Positions 1 through 11,000 of a stretch of DNA of 64,000 nt are shown here, one piece after another (the first letter of the stretch is position 1; every line of letters begins with the position of its first letter). This stretch comes from Tridacna crocea (taxonomy: Eukaryota; Mollusca; Bivalvia; Cardiida; Cardiidae): contig OX031060.1 of NCBI GenBank assembly GCA_943736015.1, positions 2,314,001 to 2,378,000 on the forward strand, in the 5' to 3' direction. The notes beneath the pieces are model-generated. The model saw only the letters and a list, made by a program, of their open reading frames with translations. It searched no databases and had not been told where the DNA came from. A program made the position numbers and the translations under genes.

Positions 1-70
1 AAGATTAAATTTTTTGTCTGCAGATGCTTTAAATTTGGTCGAGTCCAAAACATTTTTGTGTTTGGCAGAT
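1..70 (-). repeat. TTAA-A fragment, outer part
   Basis: The TTGTCTGCAGATGCTTT motif and GTCGAGTCCAAAA identify the non-GGGATTG end of the MITE in minus orientation. The copy is cut by the window edge. Confidence 0.55.
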
Positions 71-404
71 TTAACTCTTTACCAAATGACAAAATTTTAG
101 ACTTGTCCAAAATTGAAAGCATTTGCAGATGACAAATTTAATTGAAAAATTGAAATTTGGTATAGGAAGGGTAAAAACATTGCTGGTTACCATTTTCTCC
201 TTTTTCCTAAAATGTTTTCAGAAGGCTTTTGAAACATTTTTGGAAAAGGAGAAAATGCTGATAACCAGCATTTTCTCCTTTTTCAAAAAATGTTATCTAC
301 TTCATCAAAAAATGATTGCACTATTTGAGCCACATTGAAATTGTCATCTGCAAATGTTTTCAATTTGGACAAGGCTTAAATTTTGTTGTCTGGTAAAGAG
401 TCAA
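71..404. repeat. composite TTAA-A element (plus half joined to minus half)
   Basis: It begins TTAACTCTTTACC with the plus-orientation AGCATTTGCAGATGAC motif and runs through a first hairpin arm to about 235. A minus-oriented copy then supplies a second GGAGAAAATGCTG hairpin and ends TGGTAAAGAGTCAA. Both outer ends are therefore the same (GCATTTGCAGA) end. Confidence 0.65.
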
Positions 405-879
405 ACATGTTTTGTCAGAACATGATTCATACATTCTTACATACATTTTGGCACATGTCAAACTTTAATGTACTGAGTCGTGTCTTGTGGTCATTTACCA
501 CAGTATGCCTTCTTGCAATATGCCTCCAGCATTTTGTTGATCATTGAAACATTGCAGCAAAAGGAAAATTGCTTTTGGATGCTTGAGAATTTTATTGTTT
601 GATATAGAGATAACTCACAAATTAGTCAAGCCCACATTTTTGTTGTGTGGTAAAGGGTTAAACAAATTGAAAAACAAAGAGGGAAATGAAGCAAAACCTG
701 CAAGGGTTATTTTTGAATATTTTTCTTCACACTGAGGCACAAAATACATAAGAGTTTTAAATATTAATTTTTGAGTTGCTCTGATGCAGTCCATCGTTAT
801 AAAGATATTTCTATTAAGAACATTGTGACAGATGCAGTTATTTATTTCTTAGCTCAATATTCTGCTTTTTTCAAACATG
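405..879. other. no gene seen; weak MITE trace
   Basis: AT-rich sequence. Only a short minus-type MITE end (TGTGGTAAAGGGTTAA, about 646-661) is recognisable. Confidence 0.4.
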
Positions 880-1105
880 AACCCTTTACCTCATTACAAA
901 ATTTTGTACTGGACCAAACTAAAAACATTTGAGGTCAACAATTAAAATGTAACTCAAATATGATTTCTGTCTTTAATAGGATAGAAAACATGGTGGGAAA
1001 AGGAGAAAATGCTAGTTACCAGCATTTTCTCCTTTTCCCACAATGTTTTCAAAAGCCTTCCTTGCGAGAGTTATGAAAACCAGGGATTGTTTGATAAAGG
1101 GTTAA
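880..1105 (+). repeat. TTAA-A MITE, diverged full-length
   Basis: It runs from AACCCTTTACC to AAAGGGTTAA, with the central hairpin GGAGAAAATGCTAGTTACCAGCATT. The hairpin has a mismatch near its tip. Confidence 0.75.
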
Positions 1106-1732
1106 TGCCAACAAATACTTCGATCGTTTCTCTAGATGTTCTCTTATTCCTTCTCACATAATTCCCTGGTGATAGTGAAAAGGGTTGAAACATCTAATTA
1201 TTTTTGCCAGTCTATCTCCTGTTTTCTATTACATAAGTTAGACCATCATCATGCATTCTGGGTAGAAAGATGGAATTTATGTTGTTTGCGGTCTTTTGAA
1301 AAGACATGTGAATGCATCCTGTAAACTAAATGTTTCTTCAAGCTTTCTTTTCTTGCTGGAGTGCATGAGCAATTAATGTTTTGTATATTTGAGAAGGTTT
1401 AGAGGGATGGATTAATTTTCTTTGGTGGATTAAGTGAATGGCGCTGGATGATTTAAAAGATTTTGCCAGTTTTCAGTGAAAGTTAATTGATGAATTGATG
1501 AGGTGATGGCTCTTTTTAGTTTACTTTTTTCTTGCAGTATATCACTAAAGAAACTTTTTTGCCAGATGGTATCAGTTTTGACTTGACCATTTTTCGGAAG
1601 TGTAGGCTGTTTAGTGGGGCTCACTGAGCTCTTTCATTTCCAAATAAATAAATTGTATTTTCTTGAAGGCAAGAAATACAGTTGTGATGCAAGATCAAGA
1701 GAAGGTTTGGTCATTGTCTGTAATAAATCAAT
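1106..1732. other. no feature recognised
   Basis: AT-rich sequence without splice-framed conserved coding or repeat signatures. It is presumed to be an intron upstream of the first recognised NAV exon. Confidence 0.4.
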
Positions 1733-1796
1733 GGACAGTGTAGATCTGAGATCAGACTGCATGTTCTATGCAGTCTGATCTAAATCTACACTGTCC
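1733..1796. repeat. 64-bp hairpin repeat (GGACAGTGTAGAT ends)
   Basis: GGACAGTGTAGATCTGAGAT pairs with ATCTAAATCTACACTGTCC around the tip GCATGTTCTATGC. Single-arm versions of the same motif (CAGTCTGATCTTGGAT) occur at 28078-28110 and 38796-38830, so this is a palindromic member of an interspersed repeat. Confidence 0.65.
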
Positions 1797-2109
1797 ACAA
1801 CAGCTGCTGGTATTGTCAATGACCAGTGTGAAAAGAGTTAAGGGTTAAGCTGTAGCCAATACTAAGAATTCCTTCTGCAGCCCTGATTGAATTTATGTAG
1901 AATCCTAAGGTTGAAAATGAAGATGATTTATTCAGCTGCAAATTTTAAGAAATTATCCTGCAAGTAGAGCAGAGATATGAAATTATATCTAATTTGCCGT
2001 TTTATCTTTTCTTAGACCTCAAGACTTCAATCTTCACTAAAGATTGAGATCAGACCATCATCCCATCAGACAAAATAAAATTTTTTACATTTGCTTTGCA
2101 CCCCAATAT

Positions 2110-2860
2110 TAACTTATTCAGACTCATTCCTTAGTTGCAAAATTTTCCTTTTTGCTTACATGTTGCTTACATCCCTTCACAAGCTTATTTAGACTGCTTT
2201 CCAATACGTTACATACAAAATTTTTCATGTTGCTTGTATCTCTACATAAATTTGTTTAACTCATTACCAAACAACAATATTTTAGGCTTGTCAAAATCGA
2301 AAGCACTTGCAGACCTCAAAATAAAAGTGACAGAAAATTTGAAATTTGTTTTGTGAAGGATAGAAAAACTTGTGGGAAAAGGAGAAAATGCTGGTTACCA
2401 GCATTTTCTCCTTTTCCCACAATGTTTTCTATAGGCTTCTTTCTCAGGGGCGTCAAAAGTAGGGATTGTGTGGTAATGGGTTAAACTGCCTCCTCATACA
2501 ACAAGAAAAAAATTTCATGTTGCTTGCATCTCTATCATCATGAAGTTGTTCCTCATACAACATACAAATGCTGCTTACATCCCTTAATATGCTTATCTAG
2601 ACTGCTTTCCAATACATCATACAAAGTTTTTCATGTTGCTAACAGTTGCTAGCATCTCTACATAAATTTGTTTAAACTGCTTCCTCGTACAACAATAAAA
2701 TACTTTCATGTTGCTTGCATCTCAACATGAAGTTGTTCAAACTGGTTCCTCATACAACATAGTACAAATTTTATCATGTTGCTTGCATGCCTTCATAATT
2801 TGTTTAAACTGCTTCCTCATACACCAAATAGAATTTTTCATGTATTCATATTTTTCATAC
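2110..2860. repeat. degenerate tandem repeat, unit roughly 70-80 bp, interrupted by a MITE
   Basis: Units share CATGTTGCTTGCATCTCTAC, AAATTTGTTTAAACTGC and TTCCTCATACAACAT. The TTAA-A element at 2256-2484 splits one unit exactly at the TTAA of TTTGTTTAAACTGC. Confidence 0.65.
2256..2484 (+). mobile_element. TTAA-A MITE, full-length, with readable empty site
   Basis: 229 bp including TTAA at both ends, a GTAATGGG right end, and a perfect hairpin core. It interrupts a tandem unit, and sister units at about 2661 and 2793 keep the uninterrupted TTTGTTTAAACTGC. This shows that TTAA was duplicated on insertion. Confidence 0.88.
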
Positions 2861-2934
2861 AACCAACTACCAACAGCCTTCACTTTCGGAAAAAGTGACC
2901 TGTTAGGGGAGCATAATCCATCTATGAGGCTCGT

Positions 2935-3252
2935 ATTATACCCCAACAATGAAGTGGAGGGGGCTAGACTGGAATCGCCAAGCGATGGCTGTCTGTCTGT
3001 CCATCTGCCTGCTGTCTGTCTGTAGACAGCAATATTCCATCTGTTCTTCACATACTGAATTCAAATTTACACACAGGGCGCCTACATATATATATATAAA
3101 GATGTGCATGTGCAGTTTTCATGACTGCTGCGATTTGTTACAGAATTATCTCCCCTTTAACTTTTTCAACTCATACTTTTTTACTAAACCATACTGCATT
3201 CTGTGACAAAGACGTGTTTTTGTGGCAAGGAGCTGGTGCAGGGTATAGTCTC
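2935..3252. repeat. interspersed repeat with GGGGGTATA-type ends (copy 1)
   Basis: Diverged ends (TTATACCCCAACAATG and GGTGCAGGGTATA) enclose TAGACTGGAATCGCC, a CTGTCTGT-rich stretch and AATTATCTCCCCTTTAACTT. The same order of blocks occurs at 22069-22337. I remember this repeat type as common in bivalves. Confidence 0.6.
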
Positions 3253-3509
3253 GTTTAGTGATAGCTCTAACTTGCATAAGTCTGTTTTGACTGTGTTAAT
3301 GCACAACAAAGTTTTTCAAGTTCACAAGCTTTTGTAGACTCTACTTTTGTGTGAGTGAAATCTGTGGTTTGGTACCGGTGAAAAGAAACACCAAAAACAC
3401 ATGGACAGGTGTGTTTGCCATTGGAATAATACTGTTGACCCATAACATGTTAAATAAGGAATCTTGATCTTAACTGTCTGTAAAAGGTCCTTGAGTCACC
3501 TTCAACAGC
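3253..3509. other. no feature recognised
   Basis: AT-rich spacer between repeats; nothing conserved seen. Confidence 0.35.
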
Positions 3510-3738
3510 TTAACTCTTTACCACACATTCCCGACTTTTAACGACCCTGTAAACGAAAGCTTTGAAAAACATTCGTGGGAAAGGAGAAAATGCTGATAAC
3601 CAGCATTTTCTCCTTTTCCCATAATGTTTTTCTACCCTTCCCGATACAAATTTCTAATTTTAAGTCACTTTTATTTTGATGTCTGCAAATGCTTTCAATT
3701 TGGACAAGTTTAAAATTTTGTCTTTTTGTAAAGAGTTT
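3510..3738 (-). repeat. TTAA-A MITE, full-length
   Basis: TTAACTCTTTACCACACATT at the left; the hairpin GGAGAAAATGCTGATAACCAG has a tip mismatch; the right end is GTAAAGAGTTTA, with TTAA decayed to TTTA. Confidence 0.75.
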
Positions 3739-4018
3739 ATATTGTCAAAATGAAATAAAACAGGAAATTTCCATTCATTAATGGCAGGGGTAAACTTGCA
3801 GAAGAATAATGTCTTTCTATTAAAAAAAATGAAAAGTTTTTGATGAGAGTTTTGATGAGAGATTGAAAAGGATAGGAAGTTTTCTGGAATGTTAAGCAAT
3901 GGTGGGCCTGGGGTGCAGACTTCAATGCTTGCAAGGATTTTTATCTAGAAAACATATCTACTTTGCTATCTCTCTTGATGTTCTCCAAGTTTAATCCTTT
4001 TCCATACATTCTCATGGT

Positions 4019-4221
4019 TCACTCTTTACCAAATGATAAAATTTTAGACTTGTCCAATTTGAAAGCATTTGCAGACGACAAAATAAATGTGACTAAAAAA
4101 TTAAAAGTTGACTTTAGAAGAGTAGAAAACATTGTGGGAAAAAGAGAAAATGCTGGTTACAATTGTTGTCTGCAAATGTTTTGAACTTGGAATATTCTAA
4201 GATTTTGGTTTTTGGTAAATT
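4019..4221. repeat. TTAA-A copy with rearranged hairpin
   Basis: The plus-orientation left half is complete up to GGAGAAAATGCTGGTTACAA territory (AAGAGAAAATGCTGG). The sequence then jumps to TTGTCTGCAAATGTTTTG of a minus-orientation outer half. The right arm of the hairpin is missing. Confidence 0.6.
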
Positions 4222-4264
4222 TACAATAGTTAAAGACCAGAAGGGAGGCTCTTTGGAGCGTGAT

Positions 4265-4406
4265 GCACAAGAATTTTCTTCTTTCTCTCAATGTTTTCTA
4301 ACATTAAACTTTTCAAAGATGAAAATAACCTGTTTGAGCTGCATTTGATTTCTCGTCTGTTAATGCTTTCAATCTGGTCAAATGTAAAATTTTGTCCGTT
4401 TGTAGA
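4265..4406 (-). repeat. degenerate TTAA-A fragment
   Basis: It keeps TCTCAATGTTTTCTAA, CGTCTGTTAATGCTTTCAAT and AAATTTTGTCCGTTTG in minus order. The hairpin and GGGATTG end are lost. Confidence 0.5.
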
Positions 4407-4478
4407 AATTGAACCTGCCTAATAGCAGAATGTTTGCCAAGGTTTTCTGCTTTTCTGCCAATATTTTCCAATGGTTAG

Positions 4479-4692
4479 TTTAACTCATTTTAGGTTTATG
4501 CAGATGGCAAAATAAAAGTGAATGAAAATTTGAAATTTGGCATGTGAAGGGTAGAAAGCATTGTGGGAAAAGGAGAAAATGCTGGTTACCATCATTTTCT
4601 CCTATTCCCACAGTATTTTCAAAAGTTCTGTTTCTCAAGGTTGTCAAAAGTCGGCATTGAGACACCTTAATTTTGTTATCTGTATGGGTTAG
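4479..4692 (+). repeat. TTAA-A MITE, decayed left end
   Basis: The internal block AAAATAAAAGTGAATGAAAA and the hairpin GGAGAAAATGCTGGTTACCA/TCATTTTCTCC are present. About 25 bp of the left outer segment are missing and the right end is eroded. Confidence 0.65.
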
Positions 4693-4825
4693 TCTAAAAT
4701 TTAAGCTGCAAGTGGTAATATTTGTTTGATACAGAAAACTATAAAGATGAAACATGGTCGAAAACAACATTAAATACCCAGCAAAAGTCATAAATAGGGA
4801 ACAAAAAAAACAGGTTGACTCTAAA

Positions 4826-5000
4826 CCAGATCAAAAATGTTTAGACTTGTCAAAATTGAAATCATTTTTCAGACAACAAATTTGATGTTGCTCAAATTAT
4901 GGAAATTTCTTTTGCCAAGGTAGAATTAAATAATTGGTAAATAATTGGTAAGAGAGAAAATACTGGTTCTTCTTCAGGGTTGTTAAAACTTAATTGGTAA
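4826..5000 (+). repeat. degenerate TTAA-A copy without hairpin
   Basis: TTTAGACTTGTCAAAATTGA and a decayed TTGCAGACAAC block are recognisable. The palindrome is gone. Confidence 0.45.
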
Positions 5001-5346
5001 GTTTACAACTGATATTTACAGGTTTTCTTGGAATGTTGTTTTAAATGGAAATATTGTCTTCTGATCCAGAATGTATTTACAAATTGTCGATTAAACACTA
5101 GATGATGTTTATTTAATGCTTTGAATTTGTTTCCAAAATTTGTTTGGGCCTTTGCCTAGTGTACAATTTTTAAGAAGCTTGTTTAGAATTGTTTTAAATT
5201 TTATGAAGGCTTTATGACTAAGTTGTCTGAATGTTAGGTTTCTTTCTTGTCAGGAGAATTTGGATTCAATTGAGTAGAAAATTATGTAACAAGAGAAACT
5301 GCTGTTTTCTCCTTTTTCCCATCATATTCACAAAAGGCTTGGTTCT

Positions 5347-5575
5347 TTAACTCTACACCGAACGATAAATGTACAGACTGGCCCAAATTGAAAGCATTTG
5401 GGGATGATAAAATAAATGTGACTGAAGAATTGAAATGTGATTTGGGAAGGGTATTAAACATTGTGGGAAATGGAGAAAATGCTGGTAACCAGCATTTTCT
5501 CCTTTTCCCACAATGTTTTCAAAAGGCTTCCACCTCACGATGGTCAAAAGTTGTCATTGTGTGGTAAAAGGTCAA
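5347..5575 (+). repeat. TTAA-A MITE, full-length
   Basis: TTAACTCTACACCGAACGAT at the left and GTGGTAAAAGGTCAA at the right. The hairpin arms GGAGAAAATGCTGG/CCAGCATTTTCTCC are intact. Confidence 0.8.
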
Positions 5576-5755
5576 GGCACCTTTACACAATGACAAATTG
5601 AAGAAATGTACCAGGAAGAAATTCCATAACTCAAATACATACTAATATACATAAATATGCATGAAAACCCAGCACATTTGAACACATTAAAACTTGAAAC
5701 AAACATTAATTGAAACAAGAGCAGGTGAATACTGTACATGTATGTGAACTGGGAA

Positions 5756-5756
<1 letters not shown>

Positions 5757-5786
<30 letters not shown>
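5757..5786. repeat. (CATA)n microsatellite
   Basis: About seven tandem CATA units. It opens the spurious Tyr/Met/Cys reading frame on the minus strand. Confidence 0.85.
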
Positions 5787-6008
5787 CTTTATTGCGTTGA
5801 ATATGTACATAATCATAGCATTATGATTGATACAACAAATTTAGGAACAAAAGTAAAACAGAACAGAACAGTAAGTACCAAGCAGTGTCAAAGATAACCT
5901 GTTATAGTGTGCAGGACAATTGTTTATGTCATTATGTAAGTGTTAAAATCAAGATATTTTAACAAATAAAATAGGAATGGATTGTTTGTGGATGATAGAT
6001 AATTGTTT

Positions 6009-6098
6009 ACCACACCTGTACCAAACAATCCCTGGTTTTTACAAAGCTGAAATAGAAGCCTTTTGAAAACATTATGAGAAAATACTGGTAACAACAAA
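6009..6098 (-). repeat. TTAA-family fragment
   Basis: ACCAAACAATCCCTGGTTTT, AGAAGCCTTTTGAAAACATT and GAGAAAATACTGGTAAC match the GGGATTG-end half of the MITE in minus orientation. The other half is missing. Confidence 0.5.
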
Positions 6099-6109
6099 GT
6101 AGAGCATGG

Positions 6110-6724
6110 AAGCAGCAAAGTTCTCCTCCTCATGTAAAAGCATTTGCTTCGAAATCTGTTGACAAGACCGTTTCTTCTTCAGATGTAAAAGTTTAGAAGT
6201 CAATCTTACCACCTGTCGAGAAATGAGGAGGTCATATGTCAAAACTGATTGTCAAATTTCTTTGTGTGATTTTTAAAAAAAATGACTTTTAAAAAAAAAA
6301 GATTTTCTTTTGTACAGTTTTCATTAGGATTAGGAAAGAGTTAAATTTATGGTTCAGATTTTTCAAAAATATTTTTTTTATCATGAGTAAGACATGTGGC
6401 AAATAATGGGCACTCAAAAAATTATGTGCATTATGTTCTTTTTCAGTTGCCATGGTATCATTTTAAGTTATATGATTCCAGAAGGTACTATGGGCAATGG
6501 TGAATACTATGCTCAGATTATCAAATCGAATCTGACAGAAGCTACTCGTAAAAACAATCTGTTCTCATTAGGAGGAATTATATTCTGCACCAGGATAATG
6601 TGCCAGTACACTTGGCTTAGCTTGTTCAAGACAATCATTGTAAGCATTGCCAAACCCTCCTTGTAGTCCAGATTTGGCCCCATGTCTTTTCTGTGATTCT
6701 CTTCATCAATTGCATTATGATAAC
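6110..6724. other. no feature recognised
   Basis: AT-rich intronic or upstream DNA with poly-A tracts near 6280-6300. Open frames here lack splice context or recognisable domains. Confidence 0.35.
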
Positions 6725-6924
6725 AGGGCCTGTATTCACCAACCATTCTTGAGAATATTCTTAGTCTTATTTTCCAAGGTTTTCTATATTTGTAAGTAAC
6801 ACAACTTCTAATTGGCTAAACCGAATGGTTTAGCCAATCAGAAGTTGTGTTACTTACAAATATAGAAAATACTGGAGAAATTAAGACAAAGAACATTCTT
6901 ATGAATGGTTGGTGAACATGGGCC
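6725..6924. mobile_element. palindromic MITE family D, copy 1
   Basis: The ends GGGCCTGTATTCACCAACCA and TGGTTGGTGAACATGGGCC are inverted. The centre is CTAATTGGCTAAACC/GGTTTAGCCAATCAGAAG, so the whole element is close to one 200-bp palindrome. Copies 2-4 lie at 8676, 25497 and 35410. Confidence 0.8.
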
Positions 6925-7530
6925 AAGATATCTCTCATCAAACAGATCACTAGCTAGCATGCCAAGTATTGGGCTAGTGCATAGGATTAACAACAACATA
7001 CTCAAAAATACTTTGACAAACTCATACAATGAACTAGCAGCAAATGCCAGCCGATGCCAAAATACTTCTATGCCCTCACATACACTGGATCATTTTGTGA
7101 TGCAGTAAAGGTAGCTGGTGGGCCGTAAAAATATGGGGTCTTATGTATCGGAACAAGTTTGCTTGATCTGCCAGTTTAACCTTTAACTGCTGGAACAATG
7201 ACCTTTAGGTACACAGTAATTGATAATTATAATCTCAATTAGTGATGACATTCAGTATATTAATCTGCTCTTTCATTATCATGGTACATGTGGTTTGGTA
7301 TCAAACAGTTTTGTGTTTTGATGATACAGATTAGAAATTGTTGCCGAGGTTTGCCACTCAGACAGCAACGCTAAAAATGTTCTAGGTCCTTTGTACAATG
7401 AGGAGCAGAAATAACACTTTGCAGGAAAGACAATTTCTTGGTGTAAGTATAATGTAGGCATGGGTGCTTCAAACGGGCTACCTATACGGTCCAAGCTTTA
7501 TAATTGGATTCATGTTTCATTTGTTTTCTT
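6925..7530. other. no feature recognised
   Basis: AT-rich presumed intron; no conserved exon or repeat identified. Confidence 0.35.
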
Positions 7531-7592
7531 CAACTTCTTTAAATTTGGACTTGTCTAAAATTTCGTCATTTGGTGAAGAGTAAATGTATAAC

Positions 7593-7825
7593 TTAACCCA
7601 TTACCACACAATCCCTATTTATGACGCTCTTGAGAAAGAAGCCTTTAGAAAACATTGTTGGAAAAGGAGAAAATGCTGGTAACCACAAAACAAATGTCAA
7701 ATTTTCCGTCTCTTATTTTGTCGTCTGCAAATGTATTCAATTTGGACCAGTCTAAAATAACTTGTCGTCTGCAAGTGGTTTCGATTTGGACTAACTTAAA
7801 ATTTTGTCGTTTGGTATGGAGTTAA
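7593..7825 (-). repeat. TTAA-A MITE lacking one hairpin arm
   Basis: TTAACCCATTACCACACAAT at the left; one arm GGAGAAAATGCTGGTAACCA is followed directly by the distal part. The distal TTGTCGTCTGCAA block is duplicated. It ends TATGGAGTTAA. A short GGACTTGTCTAAAATTT fragment flanks it on each side (7541-7590 and 7826-7865). Confidence 0.7.
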
Positions 7826-7921
7826 ATTTGGACTTGTCTAAAATTTCATCATTTGGTGAAGAAATAATGTAGAACTTAACTGAAACTGAGAACTAACATG
7901 TAACATTCCTGTATATTTCAG

Positions 7922-8057
7922 GACTCAGAACTCAATGAATTAAGAGCCACAATAGAAGCTTTGAAGAGGCAGAGTGGACTGAGTCTACAGGAAGCAGTGG
8001 GAAATGCAAACAACAACAACACTGGCGGGAGGCGCCACACTACCCCTGGAGTGCTGG
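7922..8057 (+). CDS. NAV: NAV exon a (coiled-coil segment)
   Basis: The acceptor ATATTTCAG lies at 7913-7921 and the donor is GGTAAGG. The exon is read in phase 0 and gives a Leu/Glu-rich helical start (DSELNELRATIEALKRQ) followed by an Asn-run linker (NANNNNTGG). It ends one base into a codon. This is the first recognisable exon in the window. Confidence 0.85.
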
Positions 8058-11000
8058 GTAAGGATTTGAATGCCCATCACGTTCAAGGAGGCAGGGTATT
8101 TCACACCTTGCCAATGCCCACTGGTAAACTCTTTTTCAACTATTCTTCCATCTTTCTATCACTTCTGTACCTTGCACCTTTACTCCATTGTGTGTGGGCT
8201 ACTATCAGTTCCTTATCGTACACATTGAAACTCCATGTGTCTGTGTTTTAGGAGGTATCATCTGTCTGGTACATTTAACCCATTACGAAATGACAAAATT
8301 TTAGACTGGTCCAAATTGAAAGCATTTGCAGACGACTAAATAAAAGTAACTGAAAATTTGAAATTTGTTTTGTGAAGGGTAGAAAACATTGTGGGAAAAG
8401 GAGAAAATGCTGTTTATCAGCATTTTCTCCTTTTCCCACAATGTTTTCAAAAGTCTTCTTTCTCAGGGGCGTCAAAAGTAGGGATTGTGTGGTAATGGGC
8501 TAAAGTTGTTTGAGTGCATGATGATTTAAAGATTCATTCAGAAACATCTTGGTTTTCCTGAATTAGATATTTTACAAAGATGTTTTCAAGGTTTCTGCTG
8601 CCCATTTGCCAAGGTAAGGGGCAAAAAACAAACATGCTGGAGTAAAATTCCCTAGTTTAGAACCTTATAGATCAGAGTCCGTATTCACCAACCATTCTTG
8701 AGAACGTTCTTTGTCTTATTCTTCAGAATTTCATTGATGTGAAAGTAACAGAACTTCTGATTGGCTAAACCATTTGGTTTAGCCAATCAGAGGTTCTCTT
8801 ACTTTCACAGTCAGAAAATCTTGAAGAATAAGACTAAGAATGTTCTAAAGAATGGTTGGTGAATGTGGACCCTTGCAGTACTCACCTTTTGTCTGTACCT
8901 AGTTATTTACTTACTGTATTGTCTCTTATTACTGCTTCCCCCATAATTGATGCTTCCCCATCTTCTTTCTGACCAAAGCTTGGCTTACCAGATGACAAAT
9001 CCATTTGGCTAAAGTAGAAATAAATCGGCAGGAATAAACTTCTGGCATCAATATAATCCTAAGTATTTCACAAATCAGCTATCTGAATATAGGACACTTC
9101 TGATAACATTATAAACTTCTGGTGAAACCAAATTTGTCAACTAACTTTGAAAAACCTTTAAGACTTTGAAAGTGCAAAAGACCATTATTGTCTTACATAA
9201 ATGATGAGTGCTATTTAATCCTTTCCCTCATGACAAATTTTAGACTGTCCCAAACTCAAAGTGTTTGCAGATGACAATTTTGAATTGCATGAGAATAGCA
9301 GAAAGTTTTCTGCTAGGCTAGAAAACACTGTGGGAAAAGGAGAAATTGCTCGTTACGAGCAATTTCTCCTTTTCCCACAGTGTTTTCTAAATTGTACTGC
9401 AGACACGTTAAAACCAGGGCTTGTTTGGGAAAGAGTTAATGTCCAGATGAATCAGGACTTGCAATAAAATCAATATTCTGCATTAATACAGTGAGTTTCT
9501 CAAATGGTAATCACTGCATAGTTGGTACTAGAAGGCCAACTGTAATGTCATCATAGAAATTTCTATGTTGATTCGGTGTTAATCTTCCCACTTTTGGAAA
9601 ATGTTATGCCCCTGGAGCTATTAAAAAGAGACAGTACGGTAATTAGTATGTTAGCTCCTTGTATTGCGGGGGATATTTTGATAGACGACTTACTACAGAA
9701 CTCCAGATAAGAAGAAATGATGATATTCTAAATCCATTATTTCTCTTCCAAACCCTATGTTGTGGGTATTCATTAGAATCGTCTCAATGAGACGATTCTA
9801 ATGAGCACCCATAACATAGGGTTTAGTTGAGAATTATTTGTATTTTCAACTTTGAAATCAAAATCACTTCCTCTATCTGGAGCTCTGTAACTAGCACAAA
9901 AATGAAGCATCCATTTTGTTTTACACTTTACAGGACAATAACATGTTGTTCTGGTCCAAGTTGAAAGCGTTTGCAGATGACATGTTGAATGTGTCGCAAA
10001 AGTTGGGATTTGCCCCAAAAGAATGGAAAACTTTGTATTGGAAAACATGAAATGCTGTCACTGATCGTGATGTTTATTTATAAAGGGTTGATTGTGAGTC
10101 TTGTCCTTATCGTAGTCTAGTTTCTCGTACCAGAACAGCAGAATTAGAGGCGGTAGTAGAAGTAATAGTTGCTATTGTTAAAAAAATACATCCTTTTCCT
10201 TCATATTCACACACTTGTCATGAAATCAACTAAATTTTGAAAGCGTAATGACATTGATACTTCTCTGGAGTCATTAATATTTTCATGGTTATATAATTGA
10301 CAATACCATGTTTGTTTTCGTTCCTGAAAGTGTCAAACTTGTAATTGTTGAACAGTGACTGTACTTGTTCACGGAAAGAAACTTCATGTTTGGCGCTCGT
10401 GGCTCTGATGAGAAAAGAATTTCAAAGACATAAGAACATATAATTACAAAAAAATGACAAGCTTACCTGTTTTTCGGTTGTTTTTGAGCCAATACTTTCT
10501 GAAATGGACGACTAACATTACAGTGTCTTGTCAGAGCCATTGGCTCTGAATACAAAGGTCCCTATCTTTGTGTCTACGACCTACCAAAACATACATGAAT
10601 TACTCGAATAATTAGACTGCTATGCAAAGAAGGACTAGAGACTGAATATTCATATCATTACCTATACATACAACATGAAAACCCTGTATACAGTAAATGT
10701 CAGTACCATAGTCAAGCTTTTGATTGGACTGCATAGAAAGTGCATCACGGTCATCAAGTGAAGCACCAGAGTTTTTGGAAACATTTTTTTTCTTTGTGTA
10801 TGGTTGTTACATGCAATGTCATTGTTTTGGCCAGATTTGTTGTCTGCAAATGCTTTCTATTTGGACCAGTCTGAAATTTAGTCATTTGGTAAAGAGTTAA
10901 CGCTTTAGCACACAATCTAGAGTTTTAACAACCTTGACAGAAAAAGCTTTTTGAAAACTTCGTGTGTAAAGGGGAAAACTATAATGTTTTCTTGTACCCT

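Noticed and set aside
5572-5784. Tyr/Met/Cys-rich minus-strand frame
   Set aside because: It begins in the (CATA)n microsatellite and has no conserved content.
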